Shown: positions 17,463 to 25,886 of the stretch, piece by piece
How positions within the stretch are numbered: the first letter of the stretch is position 1
Layout: each line of letters opens with the position of its first letter
NCBI RefSeq assembly: GCF_007859315.1
Contig: NZ_VOHA01000002.1
Location: 248,001 to 312,000 of the forward strand
Origin: Reyranella sp. CPCC 100927
Lineage (GTDB): Bacteria; Pseudomonadota; Alphaproteobacteria; Reyranellales; Reyranellaceae
DNA: 64,000 nt
Direction of reading: 5' to 3'
Translations under genes and position numbers: made by a program
The notes under the pieces: generated by a model
Told to the model about the DNA's origin: nothing
Databases searched by the model: none
The model's input: the letters and a program-made list of their open reading frames with translations, nothing else

Positions 17463-18482
17463 ATGAAGATCAGTGAGGTGCTCTTGCTCGGTGACTTGAA
17501 GAAATCGTCACTTCTGCGCCCCCTCATCGGCTTCGCGGCTCTGCTGGCACTCGGTGTCGTTCTGTGGTTCGCCACGCGCCCGCCGCCGCTGACGATCCAA
17601 GGCGAGGTCACCGCCAACCGCGTGGATATCAGCGCCCGCGTCCCTGGCCGCATCACCAAGCTCAATGTCGATGCCGGCGACGACGTCAAAACCGGTGCCG
17701 TGCTCGCCGAGCTTGAAAGCCCGCAGCTGGCAGCGGGCCTCATCGCCGCGAAAGCAGCCCTCGACGTCGCCCGCGCGGATTTCGCCCGCGTCAGCAGCAC
17801 CCGGCCGGAAATCATCGATGCCCGCAAGGCCGACCTGGCGGTCGCCGAGGCGGATGTCGTGCTCTACACGGCCATCTACCAGCGGCAGGCGGAACTGGTG
17901 AAAAGCGGCAACACGCCTCAGCAGCGCGTCGACGAGGCAACCCGCAACCTCTCTGCCGCCATCCGGAAGAAAGAGGCCGCCGAAGCCTCCCTGGCCCTGG
18001 CGGAGAAGGGCGCCAGCGACGAAGAAAAGGCGCTCGCCGCGGCGCAAGTAAAGCAAGCCGATGCGATCCTGGGCCAGCGTCAGACCGACGTCCTGGAACT
18101 GACCATCCGGGCGCCGATCGCGGGACAGATCACCACGCGCGTCGCCGAACTCGGCGAGAATTTCAGCGCCGGGGCACCGCTCTACGCGCTGGTCGACCTG
18201 AACGACCTGTGGTTCACCTTCAACATACGCGAGGATCTTCTGGCCGGGCTCAAGGTGGGCGACCGTTTTGACGTCACCATTCCGGCCCTGGGCTCCAAGA
18301 CGATCGGTGTGCGCGTCACCATGATCAACGTGCAGGGTCAGTTCGCGACCTGGCGCGCGACACGGGCGACGGGCGATTTCGACTTGCGCACGTTTGAAGT
18401 GAGGGTGAAGCCCGAACAGGCGGTCGACCGCCTCCGTCCCGGCATGAGCGTGATTGCCGCCTGGCGGCGCCCAGCGCCCTGA
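17463..18482 (+). CDS. HlyD-family membrane fusion protein
   Basis: A 339-residue periplasmic adaptor. A single transmembrane helix (about residues 18-38, LLRPLIGFAALLALGVVLWF) anchors it; the first half of a lipoyl-like domain follows (VDISARVPGRITKLNVDAGD). A long alpha-hairpin spans residues ~85-190, then LTIRAPIAGQITTRVAELGE completes the lipoyl domain and a beta-barrel closes the protein. It resembles the YhiI/YbhG class that works with two ABC-2 permeases. I use the ATG at 17463; a TTG at 17409 would add 18 residues. The next gene starts one base after its stop, so this is the first gene of an exporter operon. Confidence 0.88.
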   Translation: MKISEVLLLGDLKKSSLLRPLIGFAALLALGVVLWFATRPPPLTIQGEVTANRVDISARVPGRITKLNVDAGDDVKTGAVLAELESPQLAAGLIAAKAALDVARADFARVSSTRPEIIDARKADLAVAEADVVLYTAIYQRQAELVKSGNTPQQRVDEATRNLSAAIRKKEAAEASLALAEKGASDEEKALAAAQVKQADAILGQRQTDVLELTIRAPIAGQITTRVAELGENFSAGAPLYALVDLNDLWFTFNIREDLLAGLKVGDRFDVTIPALGSKTIGVRVTMINVQGQFATWRATRATGDFDLRTFEVRVKPEQAVDRLRPGMSVIAAWRRPAP

Positions 18483-18483
18483 C

Positions 18484-19689
18484 ATGCGCGGGTATGGCGC
18501 CGTAAAGCGAGGCTTCTGGCTTGTCTTCTGGCGGGAGTTCACTTGGCTGCGGCGGCGGCCGTTCCTGCTGTGCCTGACGACCATCGTGCCCCTGATCATC
18601 ATGGCCGTGCTGATCCTGGTGTTCAGCGCCGGACTGGCAACCCGCCTGCCGATCGCGGTGCTGGATCTCGATGCCAGCGACCTGTCCCGCCAGATCGTCC
18701 GGACCGTCAACGCCACCCCCGACACGGCCGTGGCCGACCATGTGACAGACCTCGCGGCGGGCAAGCGGATGATCCTGTCCGGCAGGATCCACGGCCTGCT
18801 CATGTTGCCCAAGAACCTGGAGCGTGACGTCCTGGCCGGCCGCAGACCGGAGGTGGTGTTCTTCTACAACAACCAGTTCATGACGACCGGCGGCCTGACG
18901 TTGCGCGGCGTCAATGCCGCCGTTCCCGCCGTCGAGGGCGCTGTCCGTGTTTCGTTGCGCACCAGCCGCGGCATCGAGGCCGTCATGGCGCAGCAGGCCA
19001 TCACGCCGATTCCCATCCACAGCAACACGCTGTTCAACCCGACGCTCAACTACGCGCACTTCCTGCTGGCGGCGCTGCTGCCCGCCATCCTGCAGGTCGT
19101 CATCATCGTCTCTTCGGCCTATGCGGTGGGACTCGATACGGAACACAGGCATCGCCTGCGCATCCTGCGCCGGCTGGGCAATGGCCTGTGGCCGGCCATG
19201 TTCGGCAAGCTGCTCCCCTACACGCTGCTGTTCCTGGCCGTCCTGGGCACGGCGGACGCCGTCCTGTTCGGGGTCCTGGATCTGCCGCTACGGGGCAGTC
19301 CTCTTCTCCTCGTGGCGTCGACGTTCATCTTCATCCTGACGTGCCAGTTTCTCGGCCTGCTGCTGGCGCTGCTGATAAAGCCCGTCGCCAGCGCCATCAG
19401 CGTCGCGACAATCCTGGCAGCGCCCGCTTTCGGCTTCATGGGCATCGGCTTTCCCCGCGTGGGCATGAACCTGTTCGCCTACTGGTGGGGCGCGGCGCTG
19501 CCGGGCACCTGGTACCTCTCGGCCCGTATCGACCAGACGCTCAGGGGCACGCCGTCCGAGCTCGCACTTCACCCGATGCTGGTCCTGGCCGCCTTTGCCA
19601 TCGGGCTGGCGCTGCTCGCGGCGCTGCGGCTGAACATCATCCGCAAGCGCGCCGACGCGGCGGCGGCGAAACCAAGGACGGCGACATGA
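18484..19689 (+). CDS. ABC-2 type transporter permease (first of two)
   Basis: A 401-residue permease with the ABC-2 layout: one N-terminal helix (FLLCLTTIVPLIIMAVLILV), a large extracytoplasmic domain (residues ~50-190), then five C-terminal helices, with the typical PGTWYLSARID near residue 340. It pairs with the next permease; the two probably form a heterodimeric exporter with the HlyD protein. No ATPase gene is seen in the operon, so the ATP-binding subunit must be encoded elsewhere. The stop overlaps the next start (ATGA). The substrate is unknown. Confidence 0.85.
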   Translation: MRGYGAVKRGFWLVFWREFTWLRRRPFLLCLTTIVPLIIMAVLILVFSAGLATRLPIAVLDLDASDLSRQIVRTVNATPDTAVADHVTDLAAGKRMILSGRIHGLLMLPKNLERDVLAGRRPEVVFFYNNQFMTTGGLTLRGVNAAVPAVEGAVRVSLRTSRGIEAVMAQQAITPIPIHSNTLFNPTLNYAHFLLAALLPAILQVVIIVSSAYAVGLDTEHRHRLRILRRLGNGLWPAMFGKLLPYTLLFLAVLGTADAVLFGVLDLPLRGSPLLLVASTFIFILTCQFLGLLLALLIKPVASAISVATILAAPAFGFMGIGFPRVGMNLFAYWWGAALPGTWYLSARIDQTLRGTPSELALHPMLVLAAFAIGLALLAALRLNIIRKRADAAAAKPRTAT

Positions 19690-20849
19690 GCGGGATCGCC
19701 ATCGCCTTCCGCCGCGAACTCAAGCGCATCTTCTCGATGAAGGAAGTGCTGTCGACCATCTTCGCCGCCGCGCTCATATACTCGCTCTACTACCCGCAAC
19801 CCTACGTCAACGAGGCCCTGCGCGATATTCCAATCGCCCTGGTCGACCTCGACGGCACGACGGCCAGCCGCGAACTGGCACGCCGCATCGACGCCTCTCC
19901 CGATGTGGCGGTCGCCATGGTCCTTCCCGATCTGCCGACGGCGCAGCGCCAGGTCTACGAGCGCACGATCTCCGGCATCGTGGTCATTCCGCGCTATTTC
20001 GAACGCGAGCTGCTGCATGGCCGGGCATCGCCCATCCTGCAGTACACGGATGCCAGCTATTTCCTGGTCAACCAGCGTGTCGCCGCCGGCATCTCGGGCA
20101 CGGCGCGCGCTTTCGGGGTCGAGGTGGAAGAGGCCCGTCTCGTCGCCTTGCAGGTCGATCCGCCGACGGCCGCTGCCGTCACCAGCCCGCTGCCGTTCAC
20201 CGCCATTCCCCTGTTCAACCCGGCCGGCGGCTACGCCACGTACCTGCTGCCCGGGGCGTTCCTGCTGATCCTGCAGCAGACCCTGCTGGTCGCCGTCTGC
20301 CTGCTGGCGGTGACAGCGCGAAGAACGCGCTTGGAGCCGGCGACCGGTCCGGTGGCGACGGTTCTCGGCAACCTGCTCGCCTATCTCGCGGTCGAGGCGA
20401 TCGTCGTGCCGATCTACCTGATCGTGACTCCCTACTTCTACGGCGTTCCCCGGCTGGGGTCGCTCGCCGATATCCTGGTCGCGGCCATCCCGTTCGTGCT
20501 TGCCGTCAGCGCCATGGGCATGGTCATCGGCTCGCTGTTCCGTTCGCCGCTCTCGGTGCAGCTCGTCGCGGCGGCCATCGGCATGCCGTTCTTTTTTCTC
20601 TCCGGGTTCTCCTGGCCGACCGAGGCGATTCCGCCGGCGCTGCACGCCGTGTCGATGTTGGTCCCCAGCACGTTCGCGGTCACCGGACTGACCATGGTCG
20701 CCCAGATGGGCGCCTCCATCGCCGAGATCAACCTTCAGTTCCTCGGCCTGTGGGCGCTCGCCATCGGCTACGTCCTGCTGGCGATTGCCCTGGAGTGGCG
20801 ACGGCAGCGCCGGAACCAACCATCGACCGGGCAGATCTCCACCGCCTGA
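19686..20849 (+). CDS. ABC-2 type transporter permease (second of two)
   Basis: A 387-residue permease homologous in layout to the preceding gene: an N-terminal helix near ALIYSLYY, an external domain (IPIALVDLDGTTASRELARR, matching AVLDLDASDLSRQ in its partner), and a C-terminal helix bundle with FFFLSGFSWPTEAIPP, a hallmark of YhhJ-type ABC-2 exporters. The ATG overlaps the previous stop by four bases, so translation is coupled. It completes an HlyD/ABC-2/ABC-2 operon that lacks its own ATPase. The exported compound cannot be inferred. Confidence 0.85.
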   Translation: MSGIAIAFRRELKRIFSMKEVLSTIFAAALIYSLYYPQPYVNEALRDIPIALVDLDGTTASRELARRIDASPDVAVAMVLPDLPTAQRQVYERTISGIVVIPRYFERELLHGRASPILQYTDASYFLVNQRVAAGISGTARAFGVEVEEARLVALQVDPPTAAAVTSPLPFTAIPLFNPAGGYATYLLPGAFLLILQQTLLVAVCLLAVTARRTRLEPATGPVATVLGNLLAYLAVEAIVVPIYLIVTPYFYGVPRLGSLADILVAAIPFVLAVSAMGMVIGSLFRSPLSVQLVAAAIGMPFFFLSGFSWPTEAIPPALHAVSMLVPSTFAVTGLTMVAQMGASIAEINLQFLGLWALAIGYVLLAIALEWRRQRRNQPSTGQISTA

Positions 20850-20945
20850 CCGCAGCGATGTGACTTTCGGCACTAGTCGCGCCTCGGTACGTCGATTACA
20901 GTGATGAGCGTTCATTCATTTTATTAAGCGTAAAGGGTGACGCTC

Positions 20946-21587
20946 ATGGACCAGGTGCACCACACGGCGGGCCGCGCTCAGGGTCCGATGGCCGCGGCGT
21001 TACGGCTGAGCGACAAGTCGGCGGTCGATGAGTCGGGCGCCGGCGCAATGTTCGTCATCGATGGGCAGCGCCGCATCCTGTTCGGCAACGACCGGGCGCT
21101 CGAGATGCTGCAGTCGATGGCCATCGTGTACGCCTGCAGCGACCGGCTCACCTTCAGCGACGAAGCGCGCGATGCTGCGTTCGCCAGCCACCTGCGCCAG
21201 ATCGCACTGGGCCGCATCCGCGAGGTGAGCTTGGCCGCCGCGGACGAGCGCTATGCGGTGTCGATCGTTGCGATGACTTCGCCCACGCTGGCGGACGGTG
21301 CGACCCCCGCCCCGCCGCGCGTGCTCACGATCCGGTTCGAAACGGCGCCCGGCGCCTCGCCGCCGATCGCGGCCATTGCCGAAGACCATGCCATCACGCC
21401 GGCGGAAAGCCGCGTGCTGGATCTGGTGTCGCGCGGCCTGAACGCGGTCGAGATCGCCCGCGCCCTGGGCATCGCCGCATCGACCGTGCGGACCCACCTG
21501 CAACGCCTGTTCCAGAAAACCCAGACGACGCGCCAGACCGAACTGGTGCGCTTCGTCGCAACGTACGGCGTGCACGCCCGCATGTAG
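20946..21587 (+). CDS. LuxR family regulator with PAS-like N-terminal part
   Basis: A 213-residue regulator. Residues ~30-130 look like a PAS-type sensor (GAMFVIDGQRRILFGNDRAL). The C-terminus is a GerE/LuxR HTH: ITPAESRVLDLVSRGLNAVE, then ALGIAASTVRTHLQRLFQKT. No receiver Asp is present, so it is not a phosphorelay regulator. The ATG at 20946 follows AAAGGGTGA; a GTG three codons upstream is possible. It lies about 95 bases after the exporter operon. The region just upstream is AT-richer (TTCATTCATTTTATTAAG), so it probably has its own promoter; control of the exporter is possible but unproven. Confidence 0.85.
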   Translation: MDQVHHTAGRAQGPMAAALRLSDKSAVDESGAGAMFVIDGQRRILFGNDRALEMLQSMAIVYACSDRLTFSDEARDAAFASHLRQIALGRIREVSLAAADERYAVSIVAMTSPTLADGATPAPPRVLTIRFETAPGASPPIAAIAEDHAITPAESRVLDLVSRGLNAVEIARALGIAASTVRTHLQRLFQKTQTTRQTELVRFVATYGVHARM

Positions 21588-21649
21588 GCAGGCCTCGGCG
21601 TCGCTGGTAACCCGCTAGCATCGGCTATCGCTCGAATGTGACTCGGGAC

Positions 21650-21736
21650 TGTCATCCCGAGCGCAGCGAGGGATCTCTTGATGCAGGCGCACCGTGCGTC
21701 ACTTGCAGAAGATCCCTCGCTGCGCTCGGGATGACA
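21650..21736. repeat. inverted pair of palindromic repeat, family B
   Basis: TGTCATCCCGAGCGCAGCG is mirrored by CGCTGCGCTCGGGATGACA with about 30 bases between. Arms of about 27 bases are near perfect and would form a long hairpin. The same design recurs at 44949-45027. It lies between the LuxR gene and the MOSC gene, which converge. Confidence 0.8.
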
Positions 21737-21744
21737 GCCGGGTG

Positions 21745-22437
21745 CTAGGTCGCCGGCTTCTCCGAGAGCCGTGGAGTCCAATCCTCGACCGCCTGCGTGG
21801 CCAGACGTCGTTCGGCGAGAAGGCGCCATCGCTCCGGCAAGTGCGGCAAGGCGATCACGGCGTGGAGTTCGTCACGATTGAGCGTATCGACGTAGAGCAG
21901 ACGCCACAGCCGGTACAAGGTCCAGTCGGGCGATCGGCGCTCGATCAGATCAAGGCAGTCGTGCGGCCGCACGATGCCCGCCTCGATCACGCGGTAGTAC
22001 CAGCCGATGCGGCCCGTCTTCTGCACGCGCATCGCCATGTCGGCGACGCCGAAGCGCAGGTTGAGCCGCCAGCAGGGCTGACGCCCCTGCGAGACTTCGA
22101 TCACCGCATCGCCCAGACGAAAGACATCGCCCAACGCCACCTGCGTTTCGTCCAGGCCGACGGTCGACAGGTTCTCGCCGAATGCGCCCGGCCGCCGCAG
22201 CACGGGCGCGTCCGCGATTTCCTGGCGCCAGGCGTCATAGTGGTCGTAGGCATAATGGTGGACCGCCTTCAGCGGGCCGCCATGGTTCTTGCGATCACCC
22301 TGGGCGTCGCCCTCGAAACCGTCGCGGCCCAGGCGCACCGGCCCGGCCACGGGCCGCTTGTCGATCCCGCTGGGAACCGCCTTGGCGCCCAGCGGACCGA
22401 CCGCACCGATGAGCAGGGTGTTGAGTTTGGTGATCAT
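21745..22437 (-). CDS. MOSC domain protein, YiiM-like
   Basis: A 230-residue protein of the MOSC family. It has the central GQ.PC motif seen as QGRQPCWRLNLRFG, whose Cys is thought to bind sulfur or molybdenum cofactor, and the C-terminal 3-alpha (YiiM) extension (LYRLWRLLYVDTLNRDELHA). YiiM of E. coli reduces 6-hydroxylaminopurine and related N-hydroxylated compounds with the molybdenum cofactor. HHYAYDHYDAW and GAFGENLS also fit that group. The ATG at 22437 is chosen because the similarity begins there. It stands alone between two palindromic repeats. Confidence 0.85.
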   Translation of the reverse strand: MITKLNTLLIGAVGPLGAKAVPSGIDKRPVAGPVRLGRDGFEGDAQGDRKNHGGPLKAVHHYAYDHYDAWRQEIADAPVLRRPGAFGENLSTVGLDETQVALGDVFRLGDAVIEVSQGRQPCWRLNLRFGVADMAMRVQKTGRIGWYYRVIEAGIVRPHDCLDLIERRSPDWTLYRLWRLLYVDTLNRDELHAVIALPHLPERWRLLAERRLATQAVEDWTPRLSEKPAT

Positions 22438-22487
22438 GGATTTCGGAGACTGGCGCGGTTCTTCGTTTGATGGAATCAGCAATTCCT

Positions 22488-22610
22488 GTCGTCCTGAGCG
22501 CAGCGAAGGACCTTGCGGTGTTGGTATTGCCACGATCGGCCCTGACGATCATCAGGGCCGACAGTCTCTGCAGCAGCCACCGCAGGGTCCTTCGCTGCGC
22601 TCAGGACGAC
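22488..22610. repeat. inverted pair of palindromic repeat, family B variant
   Basis: GTCGTCCTGAGCGCAGCGAA is mirrored by TTCGCTGCGCTCAGGACGAC, about 123 bases end to end. An inner hairpin CGGCCCTGA-CGATCA-TCAGGGCCG sits in the spacer. A similar copy occurs at 43738-43859. Confidence 0.8.
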
Positions 22611-22650
22611 GGTGGTGGTCCGCAATGCGCTCACCAATGATGCGCGATCT

Positions 22651-23445
22651 TCAGGCGAGGCAATCGGCGTTGGCTGCCTTCTTGAGCGCGCGGCGGGCAT
22701 AGTAGGCGAAGCCCACCACACTGCGCTTGGGCGCCAGCAGCCAGTCGTGCGCCTCGCGGCCCAGGGCGGGATCGATGGGCTGCACCGGGCCGGCCGCCGC
22801 CGCCAGCAGTTGCAGGCGCGCGGCACGCTCGAAGGCCAGGGCGAGCAGGCAGGTCTCCTCGACGCTGGCACCGGCCACGAGCAGACCGTGGTGCGACAGC
22901 AGCACGGCCCGCTTGCTGCCGAGCGCGCCGGAGATCAGCTCGCCCTCCTCGTTGCCGACCGGCACGCCCGGCCACTTCGCGATGAAGGCCACGTCGTCGT
23001 AGAGCAGGCAATTGTCCATGTGCGATATCGCCAGCGGCACTTCGAGCATGCCCAGCGCCGCGGTGTGCGGCGCGTGGGTATGGACGATGCAGTTCACATC
23101 CGGACGGGCCCGGTACACCCAGGAATGGAACCGGTTGGCCGGATTGGGCATGCCCTCGCCGCGGATAACGGTGAGGTGCTCGTCGACCAACAGCAGGTTG
23201 CTGGCGGTGATGTCATCGAAACCCAGCCCGAGCCGCTGAGTCAGGTAGGTCCCGGCCTGCGCCGTGCGCGCCGTGATCTGTCCGGCCAATCCTGAGTCGT
23301 GGCCGTTGTCGAACAGGATGCGGCAGGTCAGCGCGATCTTCTGTTCCAGTGTATAGGCGCTGTCCTCGAAGCGATCCTGGATCTGATCCAGCGAGCGGCG
23401 CAGCAGATCCGCCTTGGGCAGAGCGAAGGTATCGGTCGTATCCAT
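22651..23445 (-). CDS. class II aldolase/adducin family protein
   Basis: A 264-residue zinc-type class II aldolase fold protein. Visible metal His residues are in CIVHTHAPHTAALG (residues ~120) and in VLLSHHGLLVAG near 185. The N-terminal ALTCRILFDNGHDSG and ITARTAQAG follow the family pattern. Members are L-fuculose-phosphate or ribulose-phosphate aldolases/epimerases, or methylthioribulose dehydratases; the substrate here is not clear and the name is kept general. It follows a GST gene on the same strand after four bases, so the two are co-transcribed. Confidence 0.85.
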   Translation of the reverse strand: MDTTDTFALPKADLLRRSLDQIQDRFEDSAYTLEQKIALTCRILFDNGHDSGLAGQITARTAQAGTYLTQRLGLGFDDITASNLLLVDEHLTVIRGEGMPNPANRFHSWVYRARPDVNCIVHTHAPHTAALGMLEVPLAISHMDNCLLYDDVAFIAKWPGVPVGNEEGELISGALGSKRAVLLSHHGLLVAGASVEETCLLALAFERAARLQLLAAAAGPVQPIDPALGREAHDWLLAPKRSVVGFAYYARRALKKAANADCLA

Positions 23446-23449
23446 GTCG

Positions 23450-24103
23450 TCACTCCCTGAGTTCGACGGTGGAGAAATTGAGATCGGGGCGGCCCGGAAA
23501 CAGCGGCTGATAGCCCGGCAGAGCCTCGATCCGCGCCAGCCATGGCGGCAGATGCACGAAGCGCGCGATGTCGATGCCGCCCATCGACGCGAACCGCGTG
23601 TAGGGATAGAGCGCCACGTCGGCGATGCTGGGTCGGCCCGCGGTGGCGACCCAGCCATGGGCGCCCTGGCGCGCCAGCTGTCCGTCCAGCACCGCCAGCG
23701 CATGCAGCGCCTGGGCGCGGCAACGCACCATGTCATCGTCCTCGGCGCGGCGGTCGCGATGCAGGCTGAGGTGCAGCCGCAACTGTGCCAGCGGGTGCAT
23801 GTGCTGCGCCTGCTCGAACGACAGCCACGTCAGCACCTGCGCCTGCGCGAACGTCTGTGCCGGCCAGAACGGTGTGCCGCCGGCGAGGTAGTGCAGGATC
23901 GCCAGCGACTCGCTGATGGTCCTGCCGTCGTCGAGTTCGAGTACCGGCACCATGCCCAGCGGGTTGCGCATCAGGAACGCCGGATCGCGCAGATCGCCGC
24001 GATCGATCGACAGCGTCACCCGCGGCAGGTCGACGCCCACAAGACCGGCCAGAAGGCGCACCTTCCAGGCGTTGCCCGATCGCTGCGTATCGTAGAGGCG
24101 CAT
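23450..24103 (-). CDS. glutathione S-transferase family protein
   Basis: A 217-residue GST. The N-terminal thioredoxin-like domain has MRLYDTQRSGNAWKVRLL, the cis-Pro segment NPLGMVPVLEL and the glutathione-binding ISESLAILHYLAGG. The C-terminal helical domain follows, with PSIADVALYPYTRFA typical of bacterial beta/theta-like forms. Role: conjugation or thiol exchange with an unknown substrate. The ATG at 24103 is set by the conserved N-terminus. Its stop is four bases before the aldolase start, and the Bug receptor gene lies just upstream. Confidence 0.88.
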   Translation of the reverse strand: MRLYDTQRSGNAWKVRLLAGLVGVDLPRVTLSIDRGDLRDPAFLMRNPLGMVPVLELDDGRTISESLAILHYLAGGTPFWPAQTFAQAQVLTWLSFEQAQHMHPLAQLRLHLSLHRDRRAEDDDMVRCRAQALHALAVLDGQLARQGAHGWVATAGRPSIADVALYPYTRFASMGGIDIARFVHLPPWLARIEALPGYQPLFPGRPDLNFSTVELRE

Positions 24104-24125
24104 GGCACAGGTCTCCGCGCGATCA

Positions 24126-25115
24126 TCACTCGAGGCGGATATTCGCGGCCTTGACGACCACCTGCCACTTCTCCGTCTCGCGCCGCACATGCTGTTCGTA
24201 CGCCGGCACGCCCGCCGGCAGCGGCTCGATGCCCAGTTCCGCCAACCGGGCCACGACATCAGGCCGCGCCAGCACACGCTCCAACGCCGCGGCGAGACGG
24301 GCGATCCGGGCCTGAGGCGTTCCGGCCGGCACCAAGATGGCGTTCCACGAGCCGATCTGAAGATCGGGCATGCCCTGCTCCGCGCTGGTCCTGAGATCGG
24401 GCGCGGCCGGCATCCGCGCCCGGGTGGTGATCGCCAGCGCGTTGAGATGACCGGCCTTGACCTGCGGCATGACCACGGGGATGGCGTCGCAGACGATCTG
24501 CACGTTGCGGCTCACCGCGGCATTGACCGCCTCGGCACCGCTCTTGAACGGGACATGCTCGATGCGGGCCTTGGTGATGAGCTTGAAGAGCTCGATGCCG
24601 AGATGGGGCGACGTGCCGTAGCCGGCGGAGCCGAAATTCAGCGTGTCGGGATGGCGACGCGCGTGGTCAACAAGCTCCGACAGGTTGCGGACCTCGGGCA
24701 GGCCGGCCACCGCCATCACGTAAGGCGAGTTGCTGACCAGCGACACGGGCACCAGTGCCGCCGGATCATAGGGCAGCTTGGGACTGATCATCTGGTTGAC
24801 GATCTGCGTGCCGACCGTGCCGAGCAGCAAGGTGTAGCCGTCGGGCGCCGCCTGCGTCACGGCCACCGCGCCGATGCTGCCACCGGCGCCGGCCTTGTTG
24901 TCGACGATCACCGACTGCTTCAGTTCCTCGCCCAGGCGCTGGGCGATCAGGCGGCCGACGACATCGGTAATGCCGCCAGCGCCGAACGGCACGACCAGCC
25001 GGATCACCCGCGAGGGGTACGCCTCCTCCGCAACCGCCGGCCCTGCCGCCAGGGAGAGGACCATGACGGCGGCAGTCAGTGCACGCGCTGCGAGAGCCTT
25101 GATGGCAAGCGACAT
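24126..25115 (-). CDS. Bug/TctC-family solute receptor
   Basis: A 329-residue periplasmic receptor of the tripartite tricarboxylate transporter family. A Sec signal peptide occupies residues 1-29 (ending AAGPAVAEE). The family motifs YPSRVIRLVVPFGAGG and VIVDNKAGAGGSIGA follow, then APDGYTLLLGT and the ligand loop FGSAGYGTSPHLG. Family members bind carboxylates or amino acids for TctAB permeases. The gene leads a minus-strand set with the GST and aldolase; the divergent XRE-cupin regulator begins about 97 bases away and may control it. Confidence 0.88.
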   Translation of the reverse strand: MSLAIKALAARALTAAVMVLSLAAGPAVAEEAYPSRVIRLVVPFGAGGITDVVGRLIAQRLGEELKQSVIVDNKAGAGGSIGAVAVTQAAPDGYTLLLGTVGTQIVNQMISPKLPYDPAALVPVSLVSNSPYVMAVAGLPEVRNLSELVDHARRHPDTLNFGSAGYGTSPHLGIELFKLITKARIEHVPFKSGAEAVNAAVSRNVQIVCDAIPVVMPQVKAGHLNALAITTRARMPAAPDLRTSAEQGMPDLQIGSWNAILVPAGTPQARIARLAAALERVLARPDVVARLAELGIEPLPAGVPAYEQHVRRETEKWQVVVKAANIRLE

Positions 25116-25168
25116 GGAGCCTCACCGAAAGAGACGATCACGGCTTTCCAACCCGCTGTGGTAATAAA

Positions 25169-25214
25169 GGATACAAAGCTCGTTTAGTCAACAAGTTTCC
25201 TATCGGATACAATG
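25169..25214. promoter_or_regulatory. candidate operator with direct repeat GGATACAA
   Basis: GGATACAA occurs at 25169-25176 and again at 25205-25212, the second copy running into the XRE-cupin start codon. The 36-base separation is close to 3.5 helical turns. The repeats lie between the divergent Bug receptor and regulator genes, so repression by the regulator is plausible. Confidence 0.35.
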
Positions 25215-25751
25215 TCAATCAAGCTCAAGCTGCTGCGCGTGCAGGCCGGGCTCACGTTGGAAGCGCTGGCGCAGGCTGCCGACATGACGCGCGGCTATCT
25301 CTCCAAGATCGAACGCGGCCTGTCGCGGCCCTCGATCGGCGGCGCGCTCAAGCTGGCCAAGGCGCTGCATGTGCCCGTCGAGGCGCTGTTCGGCGAGCCG
25401 GGCGACCAGGATCCGGTGACGATCACGCGGGCGGCGGATGCCCGAACGAACGTCGACCTGCGTGGCTCGCCGCGCGTGGTGGCGGGGACATCACCGGGTC
25501 ATCGCATGCTGGCGATCGTACTGCGGCCCGGCGAGGTCGAGGCCGGGCAGTCGCCCATGAGCCATCACGACGGCGAAGAGATTCTGTACGTGCTCAAGGG
25601 ACGCATCGGCCTGCAGCTCGCCGATCGTAAGGAACTACTGGGCCCGGGCGACTGCGCGCACTTCAATTCGACGGTGCCGCACAAGATCACCGCTGTCGAC
25701 GACACCACGGCCGAGGTGCTGATCGTGATTTCGACCGATCCGGCGGGTTGA
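25212..25751 (+). CDS. XRE-HTH regulator with cupin domain
   Basis: A 179-residue regulator. Residues 1-60 are a Cro/CI-type HTH (LRVQAGLTLEALAQAADMTR, GYLSKIERGLSRPSI). The C-terminal cupin begins near residue 100 (EVEAGQSPMSHHDGEEILYV), with HH and GDCAHFNSTVPHKI as the probable metal or ligand site. This domain pairing is common in PuuR-like repressors that sense small molecules. The gene diverges from the Bug receptor, its likely target. The start codon overlaps the putative GGATACAA operator. Confidence 0.9.
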   Translation: MSIKLKLLRVQAGLTLEALAQAADMTRGYLSKIERGLSRPSIGGALKLAKALHVPVEALFGEPGDQDPVTITRAADARTNVDLRGSPRVVAGTSPGHRMLAIVLRPGEVEAGQSPMSHHDGEEILYVLKGRIGLQLADRKELLGPGDCAHFNSTVPHKITAVDDTTAEVLIVISTDPAG

Positions 25752-25784
25752 GCGGTCTGCACTTTCCCATTGTCACGCGCATGC

Positions 25785-25820
25785 GCATACTATAGAAGTG
25801 ATCACTCATTTATAGTATGC
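25785..25820. promoter_or_regulatory. nested palindrome, candidate operator
   Basis: GCATACTATA (25785-25794) and TATAGTATGC (25811-25820) are perfect 10-base inverted arms. Inside the 16-base loop lies a second perfect palindrome AGTGATCACT (25797-25806). No T-run follows, so a terminator is unlikely. It sits about 67 bases before the caspase-motif gene. Confidence 0.5.
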
Positions 25821-25886
25821 CTGGGAAGATCCGGGCGGCGTCGTTGTGTGTCTCACCATGCGTCACCGATCTCAGGATACCGACCC

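Noticed and set aside
19188-19685. The long upstream extension of the second ABC-2 permease frame
   Set aside because: It lies inside the first permease gene in another frame; the true start is the ATG overlapping the previous stop.
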